Below, piece by piece: positions 47,596 to 57,766 of a stretch of DNA of 64,000 bases (position 1 is its first letter; each line of letters starts with the position of its first letter). The position numbers and the translations under genes are program-made. A model generated the notes under the pieces. That model was not told where the DNA came from and made no database searches. It was given only the letters and a program-made list of their open reading frames with translations. Origin of the DNA: an uncultured Saprospiraceae bacterium (GTDB lineage Bacteria > Bacteroidota > Bacteroidia > Chitinophagales > Saprospiraceae); NCBI GenBank assembly GCA_937921825.1, contig CAKZVK010000025.1:1-64000 (forward strand). Reading direction: 5' to 3'.

Positions 47596-47937
47596 TTATC
47601 TCATATTCAGATGAATAGCCTCTTTTATCATATCAACGATCAAATCCTTAGGAATATCCATGTTGACATCCAAAATCAAGCCACTCACCATTTTTCGACC
47701 CCTTAACTGAAGTATACTGAAGGATTCTTTCATTTTCTGACCCTTTAGAAAGCAGAGCTCAATTTTATCCTTTCCGACAGGATTTAGATAGCAAAACCAA
47801 CTATTATAGTCATAGAAAGGGACTTTGAATCTAATCTTTCTAGAGGTGCCTTCTTCTGTGAGCATCAGCCCATTCAAGTATGCAATCATCGAAGACTGTA
47901 GAGGGCTGATTTTTTCAAGAAAATCAGAATAGGTCAT
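47596..47937 (-). CDS. DUF1801 (YdhG-like) protein
   Basis: A 113-residue protein resembling the small alpha/beta DUF1801 family: an ISPLQSSMIAYLN helix, the K-V-P-F-Y-D-Y-N-S-W-F-C strand pair and a late G-R-K-M-V-S-G loop. Family members are single-domain proteins of unknown role, related in fold to the frataxin-like YdhG. It is 8 bp downstream of ftcD on the same strand, so probably co-transcribed. Confidence 0.75.
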   Translation of the reverse strand: MTYSDFLEKISPLQSSMIAYLNGLMLTEEGTSRKIRFKVPFYDYNSWFCYLNPVGKDKIELCFLKGQKMKESFSILQLRGRKMVSGLILDVNMDIPKDLIVDMIKEAIHLNMR

Positions 47938-47945
47938 CAGCTAAC

Positions 47946-49640
47946 TTATCTGGCGATTACCTGATTGACTTTATCTAAAATCTGCTGATGTTGCGCTTCA
48001 GAATCCTTCAAGATATTGGCGGCCTCAGTTGTTTTTTCTGCTACATAAGCCTTGTCATCGAAACCCGAACAGTTTATCATTACATTGAGGTATGCTCCAT
48101 AGATAGCTGTATGGGCGCAGAGCGCACCGACTCCTGCATCAGATACAGAAGCTGGATTTCCATTTTCTGCCATATCAGTGAGTAGTCCATAGGATTCTAA
48201 TGAGGTATGCATGACCGTTAGAGGTACTTCTATTGCATTTTTGGTGGCGCTATCCATAGCTGCGGATCTGATCGCTTTTTCTTCTTTTGTGCTTTTAGGC
48301 ATTCTAATTGCCTCCATTATTTTGTTGAATGCGGCAGTATCCTCATCCACTAGATTTAGTAATTTGTCTTTCAGTATTTGACCTTTTTCTGCAGCTTCAG
48401 AAAAATAGGTCCACCTATCATCCCATCCTCGCTTATGTGCTGAGAGGTTAGCGACCATACCACCTAGTGCAGCACCCAGTGCTCCTACATAAGCTGCTAT
48501 ACTTCCACCTCCTGGAGCTGGACTTTCAGATGCCGTTAGATCTGCAAACGAGGAAAGATTCATTTGTATTAACGGCCGTGTACTTTCATCTTCTAGTAGA
48601 TACTCTATGACTTTCTTTTTAGGGTCAAAAGGCCGTAGTTCATCTAGCCCTAGACTTTTGACAGCGATTTTGATGATCTCTTCTTCTGAGATTCCTACAG
48701 ATCTTTCTTGCTTCTTTAGAAAATGTTTGCCCGCATCGATAAGTACTTTTTTGGGAACCAGTCCTACGAGTTCTGAGCCCGTAACTCTCATGCCTCTTTT
48801 GGTAGCAGAATCTACCGTGGCATCAAAGGCGGTATGTAAGGCAGTGACATTGATATCTGTAAGGTTCATAGATATCTGAGCGATACCATACTCTTCTATG
48901 TACCAGCCGATCGCTTTGACAGATTTAAGTAGTCCTGGTTCTCTGAGAGCATTGCCTTCAGCATCTCGGACTATTTTTCCAGTGATAGGATTTCCTTCTC
49001 TTTTGACTCGGCCATTTTCTCTGATATCAAAGGCAATACCATTGGCTCTTCTCACTGAGGTGGTATTGAGATTAATGTTGTAGGCAACTAGAAAATCTCT
49101 GGCTCCTATGACTGTGGCGCCCGCCTTAGCATTAAATTGGGTAGGGCCGTAATCAGGAGCCCAGTTAGGATCTTGTAATTTGTTGGCAAGTCCCTCGTAC
49201 TCACCAGATCTGATGATTGCTAGGTTTTTTCTGTCAGGTTTGCGAGCAGCTGATTCATAGAGGTAGACAGGTATAGCTAGTTCTGAACCTACTCTTTCAG
49301 CTAGTTGCTCAGCATACTGCACAGTTTCTTCCATACTGATATTTGCTATCGGTATGAGAGGGCAGACATCTGTGGCGCCCATACGAGGATGTTCTCCCTT
49401 ATGTGTACTCATGTCTATTAGTTCTGCAGCTTTCTTGATAGCCAAAAATGCAGCATCTATGACCCTAGGTGGAGGTCCTACAAAGGTGAAAACTGTCCTA
49501 TTTGTGGCTTTTCCAGGGTCTACGTCTAGTAGTTTCACCCCGTCTACACTGGATATTTCTGCAGCTATCGCTTCTAAAATATCTTTGTCAGCGCCTTCGC
49601 TGAAATTTGGAACACATTCAATAAGTTGGTTTGACGACAT
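47946..49640 (-). CDS. ftcD: Bifunctional glutamate formimidoyltransferase / formimidoyl-THF cyclodeaminase
   Basis: Acts in histidine breakdown: moves the formimino group of formiminoglutamate to tetrahydrofolate, then releases ammonia to form methenyl-THF. The 564-residue protein is the full fusion: formiminotransferase domains with ECVPNFSEG at the N-terminus, HKGEHPRMGATDVCP (the His/Arg catalytic region, about 92-106) and the second half to about 300, then the helical cyclodeaminase (ASESPAPGGGSIAAY, about 367-381) to the end. No hut genes (hutH, hutU, hutI) lie next to it. Confidence 0.95.
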   Translation of the reverse strand: MSSNQLIECVPNFSEGADKDILEAIAAEISSVDGVKLLDVDPGKATNRTVFTFVGPPPRVIDAAFLAIKKAAELIDMSTHKGEHPRMGATDVCPLIPIANISMEETVQYAEQLAERVGSELAIPVYLYESAARKPDRKNLAIIRSGEYEGLANKLQDPNWAPDYGPTQFNAKAGATVIGARDFLVAYNINLNTTSVRRANGIAFDIRENGRVKREGNPITGKIVRDAEGNALREPGLLKSVKAIGWYIEEYGIAQISMNLTDINVTALHTAFDATVDSATKRGMRVTGSELVGLVPKKVLIDAGKHFLKKQERSVGISEEEIIKIAVKSLGLDELRPFDPKKKVIEYLLEDESTRPLIQMNLSSFADLTASESPAPGGGSIAAYVGALGAALGGMVANLSAHKRGWDDRWTYFSEAAEKGQILKDKLLNLVDEDTAAFNKIMEAIRMPKSTKEEKAIRSAAMDSATKNAIEVPLTVMHTSLESYGLLTDMAENGNPASVSDAGVGALCAHTAIYGAYLNVMINCSGFDDKAYVAEKTTEAANILKDSEAQHQQILDKVNQVIAR

Positions 49641-49757
49641 CAGTCTCTAGTTTTTGTTGTAAAAGTATGTGTATTTTTAGCTTTACCTGCTATCAAATTA
49701 AGATAGGCTAGACCTCGTTTTATTATAGTCACCAAAGTAATAATCATTAGACAGAAA

Positions 49758-51206
49758 GTGCAAAATTCATTATTTATCATCCTTGCTTGGATCACCTTTA
49801 TTCTAGGGTCCTTCTCTAGCTATGCTCAGGAAGTGAGTATCTCGGCAGAGATGAATATCAGAAATTATTATGCCTATGAATTGCTCGGTAAGATAGATGA
49901 GAGATTTATTGTATACAGAGATAAAGGTTTCATTAAAGAGGTAGATGTCTTTAATGAATTCATGGAGCATACTTTACATGCAGAACTAGACCTAGAAAAA
50001 AAGAGGACGGATGTCGTTAATACGTTAGGGATGGACACTGTTTTTCAGATGGTCTATGGCTATCTAGAAAGGGATACCGTGATTCTGAAAATGCGCCGCT
50101 ACAATAAGAACATCTCTATTGTAGATAGTAGCACTTTGATCTCCATACCTAAGAAGAATATCAAAAGCAGAATAGAAGGAGTACTGTCTGAAGATAAGAG
50201 CAAATTACTGGTCTATACAATAGATGCTGAGGACAATATGATTCTCCTACTCTATGACAACGAGAAAAATAGAATTCTACAGACCCAATTGATACAATTT
50301 CCTAAGGAGATAAAAATTAAGAAGATCCTAAGAAAAGCTATCTTGACCAATAAAGGGACCCTAGTCATGGGCCTCTATGAGAATGAGTTCTATAACGATG
50401 GGGGAGATGCCAAAATGCAGATTATGTCCTATAACATCTTGCAGAATTACTCTGAAGTATCGGTTGTGGACTTTGGTGAAAGGCAGAAGAGAGATATTTT
50501 TATGGACTATGATAATCAAAATGAAAAGATCATAGTAGCTGGACTATATGGAGATAAAAAAGCACGAGAGTCTAAGGGCATATATCTATTCATCGGAAGC
50601 ATAACGTCAGGTGGCTTAGACCAACCGATACGCTTCATACCATTCTCAGATAAGCTCATAGATGAAGTCTCTCGGACTAAAAAGAAAAAGAGTAAAGTGT
50701 TTGAGAATTTCGAAGTGAGAGAAGTAATCAAGAGACAAGATGGTGGCGTGGTAGTCTTGATGGAGCTGGCTAGAGAATTTTCTCGAAGGAATTCTTCTTC
50801 AGGTGATTATAGAAGCTGGGGTGGAGGCATTCGTAGAGGATGGGTAGACTATTATAATGAGGATATCATCGTCTCTAGTATCAGTCCCGATGCAAAAGTA
50901 GAATGGTCTAAGATTCTATACAAGAAGCAATTCTCTCAGGATGATGAAGCGATTTATTCCTCCTTCTTTATCATGAAGACCCCCTCCAGAATGCGTCTAA
51001 TCTACAATGACGAAATAAAAAAGAATAGCACAGTCAGCGAGTATATTCTAGACCCTACAGGCAAGGTCGCAAGGAATAGTTTGCTCAGCACAGAAGACCA
51101 ATCCCTCAAGCTGCGGTTCCGAGATGGGGTACAACTAAGTAACCGCGAACTCATAGTCCCTAGTGAAAATAATTTTGAGCTGAATTTGGTTAAGATTAGC
51201 TACTAA
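49758..51206 (+). CDS. Exported protein of unknown function
   Basis: The 482-residue protein starts with GTG at 49758 and has a signal peptide (to about residue 23, SSYAQ). The remainder is rich in alternating hydrophobic and charged residues, with repeated short strand patterns suggesting a beta-propeller-like fold, but no signature was recognised. A Ser/Arg/Gly-rich loop occurs near 340-360. The gene stands alone between the ftcD divergent gap and a poly-G tract. Confidence 0.7.
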   Translation: MQNSLFIILAWITFILGSFSSYAQEVSISAEMNIRNYYAYELLGKIDERFIVYRDKGFIKEVDVFNEFMEHTLHAELDLEKKRTDVVNTLGMDTVFQMVYGYLERDTVILKMRRYNKNISIVDSSTLISIPKKNIKSRIEGVLSEDKSKLLVYTIDAEDNMILLLYDNEKNRILQTQLIQFPKEIKIKKILRKAILTNKGTLVMGLYENEFYNDGGDAKMQIMSYNILQNYSEVSVVDFGERQKRDIFMDYDNQNEKIIVAGLYGDKKARESKGIYLFIGSITSGGLDQPIRFIPFSDKLIDEVSRTKKKKSKVFENFEVREVIKRQDGGVVVLMELAREFSRRNSSSGDYRSWGGGIRRGWVDYYNEDIIVSSISPDAKVEWSKILYKKQFSQDDEAIYSSFFIMKTPSRMRLIYNDEIKKNSTVSEYILDPTGKVARNSLLSTEDQSLKLRFRDGVQLSNRELIVPSENNFELNLVKISY

Positions 51207-51289
51207 AAACTAAGCATCTTCGTAACGGGCATGTATGCGAAATAAAAGTATTTATAAAATACCTTGCATTTAATTTTGAAATTACTCTC

Positions 51290-51298
51290 GGGGGGGGG
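51290..51298 (+). repeat. Homopolymeric G9 tract upstream of a lipoprotein gene
   Basis: Nine consecutive G in an otherwise AT-rich stretch, ending 16 bp before the ATG at 51315. It lies in or near the 5' leader. Long G runs can slip during replication and vary expression, but nothing here shows that it does. Confidence 0.85.
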
Positions 51299-51314
51299 TA
51301 GTTTATCAAAAAAA

Positions 51315-51950
51315 ATGAACCGATTAATTACATTGTTCTTATTGATTTCTTTATTTTCTTGTGCTCCTCAAACTGAGGATATTCAAGTTAACATTTCTTA
51401 CACTTGTGAAGACCTCGAGTGGTTGCTTTCGGAGGGAAATTTTATTTTGAAAGAAATAGAAGATGATCCTGAATTGTTGTCGTTGTACACTGAAATGTAT
51501 GACAATCTTTCTTTACTTCCAAAGACTACCGTAGTGGATTATAATATGATTTACTCGTATTTAGGTGATAAAACAGAGGAGTTCTTAGAGTACAATCAGA
51601 ATTTAGCTAGCGTATTTATATCCCTCCAGGAGTCTAATTTGGGTTGTGGGTTAGATCATGACGATGATCTTCAATCTAGTAAGTTTTTATGTTGTGTTGG
51701 ATGTGAGCAAGAATATGTAAATTGTATGAGACGAGCTAAACGGACGGCTGCTACCACCTTCACAGCTCATGTTGTCGTCGGGGTTACTGTAACAGTTATT
51801 ACTGGCGGAGCAAATGGGGGAACAACAATCTTGCTTTCTTTTGTAACAGGAGGGATACATGCAACTTTATTAGGTCTAAATGAACGACAACTTTGTGCTA
51901 TTGAGAAGGACGAATGTCACTTTTCTTGTAGGCCTCCCTGTAATCAATAA
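51315..51950 (+). CDS. Cys-rich lipoprotein of unknown function
   Basis: From the ATG at 51315 the protein has 211 residues and a textbook lipobox (LFSC, Cys16); an upstream in-frame start at 51264 would place the G9 tract inside the coding region and disrupt the signal, so it is less likely. The mature part has about a dozen Cys, including CCVGCEQEYVNC, a hydrophobic Gly-rich stretch (about 150-185, VVVGVTVTVITGGANGG) and a C-terminal C-x3-C-x3-C cluster. It resembles no family I know. It is followed directly by a small membrane protein gene. Confidence 0.7.
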   Translation: MNRLITLFLLISLFSCAPQTEDIQVNISYTCEDLEWLLSEGNFILKEIEDDPELLSLYTEMYDNLSLLPKTTVVDYNMIYSYLGDKTEEFLEYNQNLASVFISLQESNLGCGLDHDDDLQSSKFLCCVGCEQEYVNCMRRAKRTAATTFTAHVVVGVTVTVITGGANGGTTILLSFVTGGIHATLLGLNERQLCAIEKDECHFSCRPPCNQ

Positions 51951-51971
51951 TTGATACAATTCAATAAGATA

Positions 51972-54198
<2,227 letters not shown>

Positions 54199-54256
54199 GT
54201 ATCTCTGCAAGAAAAAAGAGGGAGACGTATGTGCTATGTTCTGCGAGAAGAAAGAA

Positions 54257-54341
54257 GAAACGCATCAGCGATAATCTGCGAAATCTGCGGGAAACAAAAA
54301 GAAATGCATCTTAGATAATCTGCGGGATCAGCGGGAAACAA
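54257..54341 (+). repeat. Pair of 41-bp direct repeats after gyrB
   Basis: Copies at 54257-54297 and 54301-54341 are both 41 bp and share 34 positions by eye: each reads GAAA-y-GCATC...GATAATCTGCG...CAGCGGGAAACAA or its near match. Short CTGCG/GCGGGAAA elements like these are scattered in Bacteroidota intergenic DNA, as I recall. They lie between gyrB and a Crp/Fnr-type gene and encode nothing obvious. Confidence 0.75.
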
Positions 54342-54380
54342 GTTTGTCTAATGCATATCATAAAATTCATATAAGAAATC

Positions 54381-54947
54381 ATGAAAGCGGCACTCGCGAA
54401 TTTCTTTGAGCAATATGGTAAAATCTCTGAAGCTGGTTTAGCAGAACTAACTAGCAAATTCAAATCAAATAAAGTCAATAAAGGTGAGACCCTACTTACA
54501 CATGGTCAGATCTGTGACAAAATATATTTCGTCACCAAAGGCTGTTTTCGACTCTACTATATTTCTGATGGTGTAGAAATCACAGTCTGGTTTTCCTTCG
54601 AAGATAATTCTGCCATAGAACTATCTAGTTTCTTGAGTGGTGCTCCCACAGAATATTTTATAGAAGCCATAGAAGACAGTGAATATCTATCCCTAACCAA
54701 GTCAGAACTATTAAAGCTCTACGTGAGCTATCCCGAACTCGAAAGTATCGTGAGATGCTTCTGGGAAGATGTGATCTTGAGCTTGCTTCAGCGATTTACT
54801 GCCCTACAGAAAGACTCCGCAGAGGACAGATATTGTAATCTTATCAACCAAGACAATTACCTACAGAGAGTACCTCAGAAATACCTGGCGTCATATATAG
54901 GTGTCACACCTACTTCATTGAGTAGGATCAAGAGGAATCTGAAGTAG
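54381..54947 (+). CDS. Crp/Fnr-family transcriptional regulator
   Basis: The 188 residues have a cyclic-nucleotide-binding-like beta-barrel (about 20-115, including VTKGCFRLYY and SFEDNSAIE) and a C-terminal winged helix with YLASYIGVTPTSLSRIKRNL as the recognition segment. The key Arg and Glu of true cAMP binding (RSAS and FGE motifs) are not apparent, and no Fe-S Cys motif is visible, so the signal is unknown. Bacteroidota have many such short members that act alone. Confidence 0.85.
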   Translation: MKAALANFFEQYGKISEAGLAELTSKFKSNKVNKGETLLTHGQICDKIYFVTKGCFRLYYISDGVEITVWFSFEDNSAIELSSFLSGAPTEYFIEAIEDSEYLSLTKSELLKLYVSYPELESIVRCFWEDVILSLLQRFTALQKDSAEDRYCNLINQDNYLQRVPQKYLASYIGVTPTSLSRIKRNLK

Positions 54948-55302
54948 TAGTGTATGTTGTGCTGCCCTCTATCTCTTGAGGATAAGACCATTTGGCACTC
55001 TTGGAGCTTGAAAATCAGTACAAATATTTAGAAGACATTTCGATTTACCTTATGTGGGTTGTGTCACACGGTGTGATTTTTTTGAGTAGGTGTTCAAGAT
55101 TTATTTTTTACTCTTAAAATTTACTTTTAACTTTTTCTTTGTTTCTATAGCCACTTGATCCATTTGTTTTGCTTCTTTAGAATACTTCTCAGACTGACCT
55201 GAGTTCTTTTCTAAATTGTGCTGATTAGACTTATCATATTTGTCTTTGCTCATTTGATGTGTTTTCTATTAATCAAGAGATGTTTTGCAATTATTATTTA
55301 GA
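54948..55302. other. Intergenic region, 355 bp, with a micro-ORF
   Basis: Apart from the lysine-rich ORF at 55101-55253 (minus), the first 150 bases hold no gene and no strong hairpin. A short palindrome-like stretch TGTGTCACACGGTGTGA near 55061-55077 was noted; it resembles a Crp-type half-site pair but is imperfect. Confidence 0.55.
55101..55253 (-). CDS. Lysine-rich micro-protein, 50 residues
   Basis: An ATG at 55253 opens a 50-codon frame ending TAA at 55101. The product begins MSKDKYDKSNQ and ends VNFKSKK: about 30 percent lysine, no hydrophobic segment, and a helical middle. Such small basic proteins occur widely as nucleic-acid-binding or ribosome-associated factors, but no family is recognised. 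It sits 48 bp upstream of the 55860 gene's stop on the same strand. Coding status is not proven. Confidence 0.4.
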   Translation of the reverse strand: MSKDKYDKSNQHNLEKNSGQSEKYSKEAKQMDQVAIETKKKLKVNFKSKK

Positions 55303-55860
55303 TCAATTGAAGTGATACAATATACCTGCATTAAAAGATGTAGTGGTTATCTTTCCAAGTGAATCGTCCAGGTTGTCATCATCTATTTTTAAAACTTCCA
55401 TTATACTATAAGTATAATAACCTCCTAGACTAAGATTGTTAGTAATATAAAAACGAATTCCTCCTTTTCCTCCATAAGATATTCCAGAATATTTTTGTAA
55501 CGAACTACTACTTTGGTCATCATACTGACTCCATCCTATTAATCCAAAAATAGGCAGCTGAATCCTGCTTTTTCCAAATAGTATATTTCCAATCTTCAGT
55601 CGTAGATCCGAATGTTTGAATTCACTATTGTTTATACTATGAAGGTATTCAAAGCCTACCGAGAAGTCTTGAAAATCTTTTGGTATGTATTCTAAGTCAA
55701 TGAATATTGTTTTAGATGTTTCTTGTTTTACAGTAACCTCCGCACTATTGGTCTTGTGATATTGTTGAACAGCACCGCCACCAAATAAATAGCCAGATTG
55801 AGCTATGGATTCAATATTAATTATAATTAAAACCGAAAATATTATAATACTAGATTTCAT
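55303..55860 (-). CDS. Outer-membrane beta-barrel protein
   Basis: The 185-residue protein has a signal peptide (to about residue 20, ESIAQS). The rest alternates polar and apolar residues in antiparallel strands (FIDLEYIP, FSVGFEYLHS, LRLKIGNILFG, GIRFYITNNLSLGGYYTYS) and ends in an amphipathic strand, FNAGILYHFN, with a terminal aromatic-type motif. The layout matches a small eight-strand barrel like the Bacteroidota porin-type family. Partner or ligand is unknown. It lies 33 bp after the next exported gene. Confidence 0.72.
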   Translation of the reverse strand: MKSSIIIFSVLIIINIESIAQSGYLFGGGAVQQYHKTNSAEVTVKQETSKTIFIDLEYIPKDFQDFSVGFEYLHSINNSEFKHSDLRLKIGNILFGKSRIQLPIFGLIGWSQYDDQSSSSLQKYSGISYGGKGGIRFYITNNLSLGGYYTYSIMEVLKIDDDNLDDSLGKITTTSFNAGILYHFN

Positions 55861-55893
55861 ACAGATTAAATTTTAAAGTAGCAGAATTGGTTT

Positions 55894-56607
55894 TTAGTCG
55901 CAGTTGCAGTTAATTTCATTAAGTAGAAATTTTATTGCTTTGCTATAACTCTTTATGTTTTGCCAATAATGATCAGTTACGTCATAATAATTTGCTTCAC
56001 CTATATACATAAGCTTCTTTTTTCTTCCATTCGAATGGCATTTTACAATTTGAGTTTTATTATTCCATGACCAGCCGAACTGTACTCCAGTTTCCCATTC
56101 CGTAACTGAATAACATGGTTCCTTTGATTCGTTACCATCAATATATGAGCTCTCGCCACCTGAGTAAGCTGCACCCAAAGCTTTATTAGCTACCCATTTG
56201 GTTCCTTGCCAGGCTGCCCATATGCCACCTACAATAGCTGCGGCTTTGATGTAACCACTTACATCTGAATTACTGCTTGATGAATTTCTTCCTGATGAAT
56301 TATTTCTTCGTTCGGTCTCTTGATGTGCCAAATAATTGTAATGAGATTGCGTCATAAATTTGGCACCTAGAATACCATTCTGAATATTGCCAAATCGAGA
56401 AATATTTCCTTCAACAAAACCAATAAGCACATAGCCGTTTTCAGTGCACCAAGACTTTACTTTTGTAGAGTTCATTGGCTTTTTGAATTCTGCTTCATAG
56501 AGGCCTTGATTGTCGCTTCCTTGTCTTACTGCTTTTTTCATTTGTTTATTCTGTGCACATAGGGTAGAAGCTATTAAACAAAGAATAATTATTCCTTTAA
56601 TATTCAT
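55894..56607 (-). CDS. Exported protein with central membrane-like segment, unknown
   Basis: The 237-residue protein has a signal peptide (to about 18, STLCAQ). The N-terminal half (about 20-95) looks like a compact alpha/beta domain; a Ser/Asn-rich linker (about 97-115) leads to a hydrophobic stretch (about 120-145), and the C-terminal part is Cys-containing (WCTE, EPCYSV, INCNCD). No family is recognised. It is transcribed towards the beta-barrel gene, and a LytTR-type direct repeat lies about 220 bp upstream of its start. Confidence 0.6.
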   Translation of the reverse strand: MNIKGIIILCLIASTLCAQNKQMKKAVRQGSDNQGLYEAEFKKPMNSTKVKSWCTENGYVLIGFVEGNISRFGNIQNGILGAKFMTQSHYNYLAHQETERRNNSSGRNSSSSNSDVSGYIKAAAIVGGIWAAWQGTKWVANKALGAAYSGGESSYIDGNESKEPCYSVTEWETGVQFGWSWNNKTQIVKCHSNGRKKKLMYIGEANYYDVTDHYWQNIKSYSKAIKFLLNEINCNCD

Positions 56608-57010
56608 GATGCTAATTAGTTGGGTTTACTATTATTTTTTGAACTAACAATTTCATTCGAAATTATTGATAGAAGGATTTATTAGAATCCACTCATCTTA
56701 TTAATTGAAGAGCCAAATCGTGAATAAATAGTGCTGCCTTTGAGGAATAAATTAAAAGGCGCTTTTAACAAGCTAAGACTATAAAATCATTGAAAATTAT
56801 AAGATAGAAATTATTGAAAATTAGAGAATGTCATAGGTCGCTGTAAATTTGTCATAGATGACGACTTTTCACATTTACATGGTTCTTTAAACAATCATTG
56901 ATTCTTAATAAATGGAGACCGTATAGCTGATTAGAGAAATACTTGGCTCTCATCTGCGGTGGATGTGTCTATTTAGTACCGCGGTGATGAGATGTGGGAG
57001 TAAATCACTT
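56608..57010. other. Intergenic region, 403 bp, with putative regulatory repeats
   Basis: The gap holds no ORF of note. It contains the direct repeat at 56829-56859, an AT-rich spacer, a small hairpin (56752-56768) and an imperfect inverted repeat CTCATC...GATGAG (56949-56991) just past the LytTR gene's stop, with no T-run after it. This is the upstream region of the exported gene at 55894-56607. Confidence 0.6.
56829..56859 (+). promoter_or_regulatory. Candidate LytTR-type direct repeat
   Basis: TGTCATAGGT at 56829-56838 and TGTCATAGAT at 56850-56859 are 21 bp apart, start to start, i.e. two helical turns. LytTR regulators bind two direct repeats with this spacing. The second copy is itself embedded in GTCAT-AG-ATGAC. 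The link with the neighbouring regulator is an inference. Confidence 0.4.
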
Positions 57011-57766
57011 TCAACTATTACTAACAATCAGGTTTTGTAATTTTTCCTTTACTTGTTTTCGATAGCTGCGGCTGATAGGTATAGCTTTATTTGAGCTTAA
57101 GATTATTTCTTCATCAGAGTATTGGGCCAAGGCACCTGCATTTATAGCATAAGAGATATGGCAACGAATGAGACCTGTCTGCTTTAGCTGCTCTATAACA
57201 CGATGCAGTTTTATATAGACAAATTGCTTTCCTCCTGTGTGATGAATAATGGTACCGCCATTGTCTGCTTCTACATATAGCAAAGCATTCTTTTCAATTC
57301 GTGTATAACTCTTGGAATTAGTTTTTACTAAAAAATAGGGCGACTTAGCTATGCTGATAGCCTGAGTGCCATCACTGGTTAACAGATATCTTAGGAATAG
57401 TTTTTTTAAGGCAACAAAAAGCTGTCTTTCAGGTACAGGCTTTACAATGTACTCGCATTCTGGAATAGATTCTATTCTAGAAATTGTCTGGTCGTCAGAT
57501 AAGCTGCTAGTGAATAAGATAGGTATATCCGTCTGAGTCAAAATAGATTTTGCATAACTGATGCCATCTACCTTGCTCCCATCTAAAATGATATCGATAA
57601 TCATCACATCCACATCTATTTCCTCAAATAGCTCTTGAGCTTGCTGGATGCTTTCGCATTGATACAAATTTGAAAAACCCATATCAGCCAAATAAGACCT
57701 AATGCGTCTCTGATCAAGGACATTGTCTTCTACATGTAGTATTGTCAGCTCACTAGACATAGGCAA
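57011..57766 (-). CDS. LytTR-type response regulator
   Basis: The 251 residues begin with a CheY-like receiver: acidic pair E13/D14, phosphoacceptor D58 in DIILDG, the Thr/Ser in FTSSLS and Lys in VKPVPE. A LytTR DNA-binding domain follows (about 150-250), with KLHRVIEQL and YRKQVKEKLQ. Its gene starts inside the upstream kinase gene (14-bp overlap), indicating translational coupling and a cognate pair. Confidence 0.9.
   Translation of the reverse strand: MPMSSELTILHVEDNVLDQRRIRSYLADMGFSNLYQCESIQQAQELFEEIDVDVMIIDIILDGSKVDGISYAKSILTQTDIPILFTSSLSDDQTISRIESIPECEYIVKPVPERQLFVALKKLFLRYLLTSDGTQAISIAKSPYFLVKTNSKSYTRIEKNALLYVEADNGGTIIHHTGGKQFVYIKLHRVIEQLKQTGLIRCHISYAINAGALAQYSDEEIILSSNKAIPISRSYRKQVKEKLQNLIVSNS

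Noticed and set aside
55061-55077. Crp-like palindrome TGTGTCACACGGTGTGA
   Set aside because: The two halves match only partly and the site is not at a sensible distance from a promoter.
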